NCBI GenBank assembly: GCA_937923225.1 | Contig: CALAKR010000103.1 | Location: forward strand, 1 to 5,167 | DNA: 5,167 nucleotides | Source of the DNA: an uncultured Aquabacterium sp. | GTDB taxonomy: Bacteria; Pseudomonadota; Gammaproteobacteria; Burkholderiales; Burkholderiaceae_C | Direction of reading: 5' to 3' | Shown: positions 1 to 5,008 of the stretch, in pieces | Position numbering within the stretch: the stretch's first letter is position 1 | Layout of the letters: the number at the start of each line of letters is the position of its first letter | Position numbers and translations under genes: made by a program | The notes under the pieces: model-generated | Told to the model about the DNA's origin: nothing | What the model saw: only the letters and a program-made list of their open reading frames with translations | The model's database searches: none

Positions 1-568
1 CCAGGAGCTGGCGGCGCACGGAGCGTTGCTCTTCGAAGACGGGCATCCAGGTGTTGCGGTCGTTCTGGACGAACTGGTTCTTCCAGTCGTAGGTGCGGAT
101 CTTCCAGTACTTGTCGAACAGGTCGGTGATCTCGGTGGCAAGCTTGTCGCCGTTCGCGGTGCGGGCTTCGTCCTGGATCAGGCCACGGATCTCGGCGATG
201 GAGACCTCGCCCAGGCCGAGGATGTAGTACTCGAAACGCCCGCGCAGGCCCTTGCAGGGCTTGAGCAGCTTGTCGGTGGTGACGCACCATTCGCCGGAAG
301 GCTCGGTGCCCGCGAAAGAACCCTCGCGGAACAGGCGCTGGCGCACTTGCTCGGGCGTGCGCACCTGTTCGGCTTGGGGAGTGGCTACAACGGGCGATGC
401 ATCACCACCACCCAGGCCCCAGCCATTGGCCTGGCCGTGCCCGGCCTCACCACCACCCAGCAGGCGAACCCCGCCACCCTCCGCACCACCGCGCTGGACC
501 ATCCATGCGCCCACCAACAGGGCCACGGCGGCCAGCGAGACCACCATCCATTTGATTCGTACCTGCAT
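1..568 (-). CDS. Lipase-specific foldase (lipase chaperone), N-terminal part, runs off the left edge
   Basis: This is the periplasmic, inner-membrane-anchored steric chaperone that folds family I.1 lipases before type II secretion. The 189 visible residues show, in order: a short basic N-terminus (MQVRIKW), one hydrophobic segment at about 8-24, a glycine-rich linker at about 27-55, and the start of mini-domain 1. That domain carries GSFAGTE (83-89) and RGRFEYYILGLGE (109-121), which matches the foldase signature RxxFDYFLSALGE with D changed to E and several conservative changes. Family members are usually about 300-350 residues, so roughly the C-terminal half lies outside the window. The ATG at 568 is preceded by AGGA (577-580), and an in-frame stop at 584-586 bars an earlier start. 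It lies 200 bp downstream of lip1 on the same strand, the usual lipase-foldase order. Two cysteines (C95, C105) flank the loop before the signature. Most foldase linkers are Ala/Pro-rich, so this Gly-rich one is unusual. Confidence 0.9.
   Translation of the reverse strand, partial: MQVRIKWMVVSLAAVALLVGAWMVQRGGAEGGGVRLLGGGEAGHGQANGWGLGGGDASPVVATPQAEQVRTPEQVRQRLFREGSFAGTEPSGEWCVTTDKLLKPCKGLRGRFEYYILGLGEVSIAEIRGLIQDEARTANGDKLATEITDLFDKYWKIRTYDWKNQFVQNDRNTWMPVFEEQRSVRRQLL
402..460. repeat. 14-bp in-frame direct repeat in the foldase linker
   Basis: TCACCACCACCCAG occurs at 402-415 and again at 447-460, 45 bp apart and so in frame. On the coding (minus) strand both copies encode Leu-Gly-Gly-Gly followed by Glu or Asp in the foldase linker (about residues 37-41 and 52-56). 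This fits linker growth by slippage or short duplication. The repeat itself is directly visible; the mechanism is inferred. Confidence 0.6.
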
Positions 569-679
569 CGCTTGTTTCCTGGCTCACATCCTTGTTGCCC
601 TGAGGCCTTGCCCATGGTGACACCCTGCCCTGCCCGTTCACATCGGTTCCTGCCCGCACCTGGAATGGGTGGTTGACTC

Positions 680-721
680 AAAAGCAGGAAGGGTCAACCA
701 GATGGCCTGGTCGACCCTTCC
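680..721 (-). terminator. Hairpin between lip1 and the foldase gene, possible attenuating terminator
   Basis: GGAAGGGTC (687-695) pairs with GACCCTTCC (713-721). After one mismatch, ACCAG (697-701) pairs with CTGGT (707-711), leaving a 5-nt loop. Read on the minus strand the stem is followed by TGC and then four Ts (complement of 680-686). The short, offset T tract suggests partial termination after lip1, which would lower foldase expression relative to lipase. It could instead protect the lip1 mRNA 3' end. Confidence 0.55.
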
Positions 722-768
722 GTGTCAGCAGACCCGGCGCGCAGACCGGGCATGGCATCAGACTTGGT

Positions 769-1716
769 TCAGAGGAAGGCCCACTTCAGGCGGTTGGCGT
801 GCTGCACGTAGAAGGACTTGGGATCCGGCGCGCCCTTGCCGATGGCGCCCAGCACCTGGTTGATCTCGTCGAGGTGGTTCCAGGCGTAGTTGTCCTTGAT
901 GACATTGCCCCAGTGCGAGGAGCACTTGCTGACCAGGCCGTCATTGGGTTCGGTGCCGAAGTAGTTGGCGGTGTAGGCCAGCAGCGCGTCAGAGATGTCG
1001 CCGCTGTTGGTCTTGACCGAGGTGCCCGAGAACGAATACCAGTTGATGCTGTTGCCCGCGATCTTGGCCGTGGTCGGGCCCTTGCCGCAGTTGGTGGTGG
1101 GCTTGCCGGTGGGGAACTTGGCGTTGAAGGCGGCAGCGCCCGGCGCACTGAGCGCGGCCAGCGCGGTTTTGAGGTCGGCGCTCTGGTAGTTGGGGTTGCC
1201 CGTGAGCCAGCCGATCAGCTTGAGGCCGGCGGTGGCGGTCTGGTCGAAGCCGCCGTCCGGGGTGGTGCCGGCCAGGATGTCATCGGCCACCTTGGAGCCC
1301 AGGTGCGTACCCGCCACGGAGCTGACGCTGGCGACCATGGCCGGCACGACACCGGCTGCGTAGCGCACGGTGGGGCCGCCATGGCTGTGGCCGATCAGGT
1401 TGAATTTCTTGACGCCATCCTTGGCGGCCCACTGCTGCAGTTGCTTGACCAGCTCCTCACCACGGAACTCGGTGGTCTGCGAGGGGTTGACAGAGGCGAT
1501 GTAGACGGTGGCGCCTTCATCGCGCAGCGCACCGGGGATCTGGTAGAAATAGTTGACCACGCCGAGGATGCTGTCGAAGCCGATGAAGCCATGCACCAGC
1601 ACGATGGGGTACTTGGTCTTGGCGGTGGTGCCGGCGTGGGCCGCGGGCGCGGCCATGAGGGCGAAAGTGGTGGCTGCAGCCACACAGGTGGCGCGCAGGA
1701 TCTGGGTTGGGTTCAT
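769..1716 (-). CDS. Secreted triacylglycerol lipase, family I.1, disulfide-containing (lip1)
   Basis: This is an extracellular alpha/beta-hydrolase that cleaves triacylglycerol esters, 315 residues long. A Sec signal peptide covers residues 1-28, with cleavage expected after AHA. The oxyanion region is VHGF (41-44). The nucleophile is S111 in GHSHGG, the acid is D259 in PNDGLVS, and the base is H281 in WNHLDEINQ. D240 and D283 align with the calcium-binding aspartates of Pseudomonas aeruginosa LipA. C210 and C265 align with the cysteines of its single disulfide, and the stretch CSSHWGNVIKDNY is close to that enzyme. GGAGA at 1722-1726 precedes the ATG at 1716 with good spacing. The foldase gene lies 200 bp downstream, so this is the likeliest foldase client. 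Secretion by a type II system is inferred; no such genes are in the window. Family assignment is very secure; natural substrate and chain-length preference are not visible. Confidence 0.96.
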   Translation of the reverse strand: MNPTQILRATCVAAATTFALMAAPAAHAGTTAKTKYPIVLVHGFIGFDSILGVVNYFYQIPGALRDEGATVYIASVNPSQTTEFRGEELVKQLQQWAAKDGVKKFNLIGHSHGGPTVRYAAGVVPAMVASVSSVAGTHLGSKVADDILAGTTPDGGFDQTATAGLKLIGWLTGNPNYQSADLKTALAALSAPGAAAFNAKFPTGKPTTNCGKGPTTAKIAGNSINWYSFSGTSVKTNSGDISDALLAYTANYFGTEPNDGLVSKCSSHWGNVIKDNYAWNHLDEINQVLGAIGKGAPDPKSFYVQHANRLKWAFL

Positions 1717-1772
1717 GCGTTTCTCCAGGCGTGTCGTCTCAGGACGTTCATTGAAATTGATTTTTCGCGTTA

Positions 1773-1793
1773 ATCGATAATTGTTATATCGAT
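1773..1793. promoter_or_regulatory. Perfect 7-7-7 inverted repeat, operator-like
   Basis: ATCGATA (1773-1779) and TATCGAT (1787-1793) form a perfect 7-bp inverted repeat around a 7-bp spacer. It overlaps the proposed -10 hexamer of lip1 and the expected transcription start. That size and position suit a dimeric helix-turn-helix repressor, or a LysR-type site. The regulator cannot be named from the sequence. Confidence 0.45.
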
Positions 1794-1812
1794 GCGCGGC
1801 CTGGATTGTTCA
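1783..1812 (-). promoter_or_regulatory. Possible sigma70-type promoter for lip1
   Basis: On the minus strand TGAACA (1807-1812, four of six matches to the -35 consensus) is followed after 18 nt by TATAAC (1783-1788, five of six matches to the -10). The site lies in the only AT-rich stretch of the lip1 upstream gap, about 70 bp before the start codon. It sits downstream of the lip2 terminator, so lip1 would need its own promoter. The -35 match is weak, which suits an activated promoter. Confidence 0.35.
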
Positions 1813-1835
1813 TGGGGGCCTGTGAAGCGGCCTGG

Positions 1836-1879
1836 GGGTTAGCCCCTGGAAGCAGGGTTTGCGATGAAGGGGCTAACCC
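1836..1879. promoter_or_regulatory. Perfect 12-bp inverted repeat upstream of lip1
   Basis: GGGTTAGCCCCT (1836-1847) and AGGGGCTAACCC (1868-1879) are perfect inverted copies separated by 20 bp, with arm centres 32 bp apart, about three helical turns. No T tract follows on either strand, so this is not a standard terminator. The position, roughly 60-105 bp upstream of the proposed lip1 transcription start, suits an activator binding site. The alternative is an mRNA hairpin in read-through transcript from lip2. Confidence 0.5.
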
Positions 1880-1922
1880 GCCGCTCTCGATCAGGGCATG
1901 ACTGGTGTGTGATCCGGGCATG

Positions 1923-1950
1923 AAAAAAGCCGGTGCAGGGCACCGGCTTT
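1923..1950 (-). terminator. Intrinsic terminator of lip2
   Basis: AAAGCCGGTG (1926-1935) pairs perfectly with CACCGGCTTT (1941-1950) around a 5-nt loop, and one further C-G pair is possible inside it. On the minus strand the stem runs into six Ts (complement of 1923-1928). It begins about 40 bp after the lip2 stop codon and should separate lip2 transcription from lip1 and the foldase gene. On the plus strand the tail is too short to work. Confidence 0.85.
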
Positions 1951-1992
1951 CCGAGGAGAGTGATACGCGCGCCGGCCAAGGCCGGCGTCAGA

Positions 1993-2910
1993 TCACAGCC
2001 CCTTGCTCTTGAGGCGTCCGACCATGTTCACGTAGTAGGCCTTGGGATCAGGCGCGCCCTTGCCGATGGTGCCCAGGACCTGGTTGATTTCGTCCAGGTG
2101 GTTCCAGGGCAGGGCCAGGTCGATCTGCTTGCCCCACTTGGCTTCGTCAGGCGAGACCAGGCCGTCGTTGGGGGTGGTGCCGTAGTACTTGCCGGTGTAG
2201 GCCAGGATGGCGTCGGAGATGTCCCAGCCATTGGTCTTGACCAGGTTGCCGGCGTAGGAATAGAAGTACTGGCCGTTGGCGTATTCTGCGTTGCGGCCAG
2301 CCGGGAACTCCTGGTTGAAGCGCTCGGCGTCGGTGCTGCTCAGGGCCTTCAGGGCGGTCTTGAGGTCGGCGCTCTTGTAGTTGGTGTTGCCGGTGAGCCA
2401 GCCGATCAGTTGCAGGCCGGCGGTGGCAGCCTTGTCGAAACCGCCGTCGGGCGTGGTGCCCTTCAGGATCTCGTCAGCGACCTTGGAACCGTAGTGCGTG
2501 CCGGACATGGTCGACACGCTGGCGATGTCGTCACGCGTGGCGGCGGCGTAGCGAACGGTCGGGCCGCCATGGCTGTGACCGATCAGGTTGAACTTCTTGA
2601 TCTTGTTGTACCAGGGGCTGGCAGCCTTCCAGGCATCGAGCTGCTTGTTGAGCTCTTCACCGCGGAACTCGGTGGTTTGCGACGGGTTGACCGAAGCGAT
2701 GTACACGGTGGCGCCTTCATCGCGCAGCGCGCCGGGGATCTGGTAGAAGTAGTTGACAACGCCCAGGATGTTGTCGAAACCGATGAAGCCATGGACCAGC
2801 ACGACGGGGTGCTTGGTCTTGGCGGCGGTGCCAGCATGGGCGGGGACGGCGGCCACGGCAACAGCGGCGACGGCTGCGGCGGCGATGTGGCGGATCTTCA
2901 AAGCTTTCAT
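1993..2910 (-). CDS. Secreted triacylglycerol lipase, family I.1, lacking the conserved cysteines (lip2)
   Basis: This is a second secreted alpha/beta-hydrolase lipase, 305 residues long and paralogous to lip1. The signal peptide is residues 1-26, ending AHA. Oxyanion region VHGF is at 39-42, nucleophile S113 in GHSHGG, acid D249 in PNDGLVS and base H271 in WNHLDEINQ. Likely calcium ligands are D230 and D273. Residues 35-91 differ from lip1 at only 3 of 57 positions, yet the region after residue 200 has diverged. Mature lip2 contains no cysteine: the position of lip1 C265 is D255, and the segment around lip1 C210 is 11 residues shorter. Some family I.1 lipases (Pseudomonas fragi, Proteus) also lack the disulfide and fold without a foldase, so lip2 may not need the neighbouring one. 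The start at 2910 is chosen over an ATG at 3027 because GAGGAG (2918-2923) lies 7 nt upstream and the signal peptide begins there. Confidence 0.95.
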   Translation of the reverse strand: MKALKIRHIAAAAVAAVAVAAVPAHAGTAAKTKHPVVLVHGFIGFDNILGVVNYFYQIPGALRDEGATVYIASVNPSQTTEFRGEELNKQLDAWKAASPWYNKIKKFNLIGHSHGGPTVRYAAATRDDIASVSTMSGTHYGSKVADEILKGTTPDGGFDKAATAGLQLIGWLTGNTNYKSADLKTALKALSSTDAERFNQEFPAGRNAEYANGQYFYSYAGNLVKTNGWDISDAILAYTGKYYGTTPNDGLVSPDEAKWGKQIDLALPWNHLDEINQVLGTIGKGAPDPKAYYVNMVGRLKSKGL

Positions 2911-2917
2911 GCGTTTT

Positions 2918-2923
2918 CTCCTC
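2918..2923 (-). promoter_or_regulatory. Ribosome binding site that fixes the lip2 start
   Basis: On the minus strand GAGGAG is followed by seven bases and the ATG at 2910. This places translation directly at a typical signal peptide (MKALKIRH then an Ala/Val-rich core) and rules out the 39-residue extension from 3027. The leader ends GAAAACGC before ATG, much like GAAACGC before lip1, so the leader was probably duplicated with the gene. Confidence 0.8.
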
Positions 2924-2928
2924 TTCGT

Positions 2929-2950
2929 GCACAGCGGTCTGCTGCTGTGC
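2929..2950. promoter_or_regulatory. 7-bp dyad just upstream of the lip2 ribosome binding site
   Basis: GCACAGC (2929-2935) and GCTGTGC (2944-2950) pair perfectly around an 8-nt loop, five bases before the lip2 Shine-Dalgarno. If transcription starts near 2947 the stem would sit at the very 5' end of the mRNA, where it could stabilise the message or modulate ribosome access. Without a mapped start this stays uncertain. Confidence 0.35.
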
Positions 2951-2953
2951 TCA

Positions 2954-2984
2954 ATTATTCGGATGTCGTTATTCGCCCCCTCAA
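2954..2984 (-). promoter_or_regulatory. Weak promoter candidate for lip2
   Basis: On the minus strand TTGAGG (2979-2984) is followed after 19 nt by AATAAT (2954-2959). Both hexamers are fair matches to the sigma70 consensus, but the spacing is longer than the preferred 17. The -35 lies inside the dyad CCCCC-TCAA-GGGGG (2976-2989), which could be an operator. I found no convincing sigma54 site in this gap. The rest of 2985-3100 shows nothing I can name. Confidence 0.25.
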
Positions 2985-3100
2985 GGGGGAACCCTGGTTT
3001 CCCGGGTTTGCACGACCCCGCATTCACGTGGAGAAAAATGCCTTAGCTCTGTTTTTGTACTGCAGCGCAGAAATTTTGGCGCAAGGCTGCTTAAGCGGAC

Positions 3101-3988
3101 TCAATCCGACTCACGCTGGCGGGCCTGGCGCCGTGCCAATGCGTGGTTGTACAGGCGGTTGCGTGGCTGCCCGGTGGCATCGCACAGCAAACGCGCTGCT
3201 TCCTTGAGGGGCAGGTGCTCGGCCAGGATGTCCAGCACCTCGCTGACCGGCCTGGGCAGTTCTGCCTCGCCGACATCGCCCTGAGCACTGACGGCGTGCC
3301 ACACCAGCGCGAACTCACCACGCTGGCGATTGGGCTCGCCCACCCACGCAGGCAAGGCCTGGGCCGGCAGGGTGTCGATCTCTTCGAACTGCTTGGTGAG
3401 TTCCCGCCCGACGGTGACAAGCCGCTCCGGATCGATGCCCGCCAGATCGCGCGCAAGTTCTGCAATGCGGTGCGGCGATTCAAACAAAACGACCGCCCCT
3501 GGGAGCTGCCGCAGGCTCAGCAGCGCCTCGCGCCGGGCCGCGCCCTTGGGCGGCAGGAAGCCCACGAAGGTGAAGCCCTGGGCCTGCACATCCCCCGCGG
3601 CGGACACCAGGGTGACGGGCGCACTGGCCCCCGGCAGGGGCACCACGCGCAGACCGGAGGCCCGCACAGCGCGCACCAGGCGCGCTCCCGGATCCGATAC
3701 GCCGGGCGTGCCCGCATCGCTCACGTAGACCAGACGCTGCCCGCCCTCCAGGGCCTGCACCACGGATTGGGCGGCCTCGTTCTCGTTGTGCTCGTGCACG
3801 GCCATCAGGCGCTTGTCCAGGCCCAGGTGCTGCAGCAGGCGCTGCGTCATGCGCGTGTCCTCGCAGGCCACGGCATCTGCCAGCGCCAGCACGTGGATGG
3901 CGCGCAAGGTCAGGTCGGCCAGGTTGCCGATGGGCGTGGCGACCACATACAGCGCGCCTGCGGGATACTGCTGGCTGCCGGCGGCCAT
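3101..3988 (-). CDS. rsmI: 16S rRNA (cytidine1402-2'-O)-methyltransferase RsmI
   Basis: RsmI uses S-adenosylmethionine to 2'-O-methylate C1402 in the decoding centre of 16S rRNA; RsmH methylates N4 of the same base. The protein is 295 residues from the ATG at 3988, close to the 286 of E. coli. Tetrapyrrole-methylase-fold motifs occur in order: ATPIGNL (17-23), CEDTR (42-46), HEHNE (65-69), SDAGTPGVSDPG (90-101), LPGASA (118-123), FVGFLPPKG (141-149), FESPHRI (169-175) and GRELTKQFEE (194-203). The C-terminal KEAARLLCDATGQPRNRLYNHAL matches the small helical tail domain of the family. The frame is open back to 4108, but that would overlap yraN, and the family fold begins at LYVVATPIGN, so the short form is preferred. 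No clear Shine-Dalgarno precedes 3988, so the exact start is less certain. No terminator is seen between rsmI and lip2. Confidence 0.96.
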   Translation of the reverse strand: MAAGSQQYPAGALYVVATPIGNLADLTLRAIHVLALADAVACEDTRMTQRLLQHLGLDKRLMAVHEHNENEAAQSVVQALEGGQRLVYVSDAGTPGVSDPGARLVRAVRASGLRVVPLPGASAPVTLVSAAGDVQAQGFTFVGFLPPKGAARREALLSLRQLPGAVVLFESPHRIAELARDLAGIDPERLVTVGRELTKQFEEIDTLPAQALPAWVGEPNRQRGEFALVWHAVSAQGDVGEAELPRPVSEVLDILAEHLPLKEAARLLCDATGQPRNRLYNHALARRQARQRESD

Positions 3989-3999
3989 GGCCGCGGTCT

Positions 4000-4004
4000 G
4001 GAGG
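4000..4004 (+). promoter_or_regulatory. Ribosome binding site that fixes the yraN GTG start
   Basis: GGAGG lies six bases before the GTG at 4011, an ideal spacing. The alternative in-frame ATG at 3987 has no such site and would overlap the rsmI start codon. The GTG start leaves the two divergent start codons 22 bp apart, with this site lying between them. Confidence 0.75.
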
Positions 4005-4010
4005 AGCAAG

Positions 4011-4391
4011 GTGGCATCGACCGTCACGACGAAATCCCGGGGAGATGAGGCGGAAGGCCAGGCGCTGGCCCATCTGCAGGCACAGGGCCTGACGCTGGTG
4101 GAGCGCAATTATCGGTTGGCGCGCGGCCCCCGTGCGCGCGGCGCCGAGGTGGACCTGATCATGCGCGATACCGACGGCACTTTGGTGTTCGTGGAAGTGC
4201 GCGCGCGCCGCGATGCCGGCCATGGCGGCGCCGCCGCTTCGGTGTCGCGCGGCAAGCAGCGCCGCTGCATCCTGGGCGCACGCCACTACCTGATGACGCT
4301 GAACACGCTGCCGCCCTGTCGCTTCGATGTGGTCGCCATCGAGGGCGACACGCTGAACTGGATCCGTGGGGCCTTCCTGGCCGATGACTGA
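4011..4391 (+). CDS. yraN: YraN family protein (UPF0102), predicted endonuclease-fold
   Basis: This is a 126-residue member of the UPF0102/YraN family (E. coli YraN is 131), whose cellular role is not firmly established. The fold belongs to the PD-(D/E)XK nuclease superfamily. Visible family features are an N-terminal helix GDEAEGQALAHLQAQG (11-26), ERNYR (31-35), the core AEVDLI (45-50) with D48, LVFVEVRAR (58-66) with E62 and R64 in the E-x-K/R position, and the SV-x-x-x-KQRR segment (77-85). It ends with RFDVVAIEGD. A short Arg/Gly/Pro-rich insertion (GPRARG, 39-44) lengthens the loop before AEVDLI compared with my memory of typical members. The GTG start is chosen because of GGAGG at 4000-4004. 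The gene opens the plus-strand cluster and is divergent from rsmI, as in many proteobacteria. Its promoter must lie inside the rsmI coding region. Confidence 0.92.
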   Translation: MASTVTTKSRGDEAEGQALAHLQAQGLTLVERNYRLARGPRARGAEVDLIMRDTDGTLVFVEVRARRDAGHGGAAASVSRGKQRRCILGARHYLMTLNTLPPCRFDVVAIEGDTLNWIRGAFLADD

Positions 4392-4417
4392 TCAGCGCTG
4401 ACTTATGATCGGTGGGC

Positions 4418-5008
4418 ATGTCTGATCCCTTGTTGACTCCCCCCTTCCTGTCCCAGTCCATCGCGCAGGCCGCCGACGGCCTGTACCAGTCCTCGGAGCG
4501 GCTGGCGCAACACCTGCACGCCGCAGCCCTGGCCATCGTGCACGGCCTGACCAGCGGCAGCCGCGTGCTGTGCGCCGGCGAGCGCGAAGGCGTGTGGCTG
4601 GCCCAGCAGGCCGCCCACCTGCTGGTGCAGGGCACGGGCCGGCCGCGCCCGCCGCTGGCCGCGGTGTCCGTGTGCAACGGCTGGGGCCCCGGCCAAGCCG
4701 CGCAAAGCGGTCACCTTGAAACTCAGGTGCGTGCTTTGGGTCAACCTGGTGATGTCTGGTTGGCCTTCTCCCTGGAGCAGGCCGAAGGCGAGCTGGCCGC
4801 AGCCACGGCCACGGCGCGCGACATGGACCTGACACTGGTGGTGATGACTGGCGAAGCCGCCTCGGTACTGGGCCCCATGGTGCGTGACACCGATGTGTGG
4901 GTTCCGCTGCCGGGCGTGCACGCCACGCACCTGTTCGGCACGGCCTGGCTGGCCGTGCATCTGTTGAGTGAAGCGGTGGATGCCCACCTGCTTGGAGAGG
5001 AGTTGTGA
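4418..5008 (+). CDS. DiaA/GmhA-like SIS-domain protein with degenerate substrate-binding motifs
   Basis: The protein is 196 residues, the same length as E. coli DiaA, which binds DnaA and promotes timely replication initiation. Position between yraN and a dolP-like gene also matches diaA. The best-preserved segment is QVRALGQPGDVWLAFS (103-118), which aligns with the DiaA/phosphoheptose isomerase core, followed by ARDMDLTLVVMTG (133-145). The first SIS signature, normally CGNGGSA-like, reads CAGEREGVW (52-60). The second, normally S-T-x-G-N-S, reads SLEQAEGE (118-125). Loss of both argues against sugar-phosphate isomerase activity and suggests a structural or DnaA-binding role, or drift in function; this is inference. 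ATG 4418 is preferred to GTG 4412; the Shine-Dalgarno is weak (GGTGGG), so coupling to yraN, 26 bp upstream, is likely. Assignment to the SIS family is good; the name diaA rests mainly on context. Confidence 0.82.
   Translation: MSDPLLTPPFLSQSIAQAADGLYQSSERLAQHLHAAALAIVHGLTSGSRVLCAGEREGVWLAQQAAHLLVQGTGRPRPPLAAVSVCNGWGPGQAAQSGHLETQVRALGQPGDVWLAFSLEQAEGELAAATATARDMDLTLVVMTGEAASVLGPMVRDTDVWVPLPGVHATHLFGTAWLAVHLLSEAVDAHLLGEEL

Noticed and set aside
385..681. Minus-strand frames in the lip1-foldase gap (385-681 and 447-659)
   Set aside because: They overlap the foldase gene in other frames, have Trp/Gly/Arg-rich composition and resemble nothing I know.
673..1773. Long plus-strand open frame opposite lip1
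   Set aside because: It is a Gly/Val/Ala-rich antisense shadow of a well-supported lipase gene in GC-rich DNA, with no domain and no good ribosome binding site.
2911..3027. N-terminal extension of lip2 from ATG 3027
   Set aside because: It would put 39 polar residues before a clean signal peptide, runs through the probable promoter, and the ATG at 2910 has a strong Shine-Dalgarno.
1933..3207. Long plus-strand open frame opposite lip2, resembling the one opposite lip1
   Set aside because: The resemblance between the two antisense frames follows from the sense genes being paralogues; the frame also crosses the lip2 terminator and the lip2-rsmI gap.
3143..4048. Plus-strand open frame opposite rsmI
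   Set aside because: Antisense shadow rich in His, Gln, Arg and Gly; rsmI on the other strand has all family motifs.
3989..4108. N-terminal extension of rsmI to 4108
   Set aside because: The extra 40 residues are Arg/Ser/Ala-rich, do not fit the family and lie opposite the yraN coding region.
4392..4410. TCAGCGCTGA palindrome (4392-4401) and TATGAT (4404-4409) in the yraN-SIS gap as a promoter with operator
   Set aside because: There is no -35 at a workable distance, the palindrome is short, and the 26-bp gap fits an operon.
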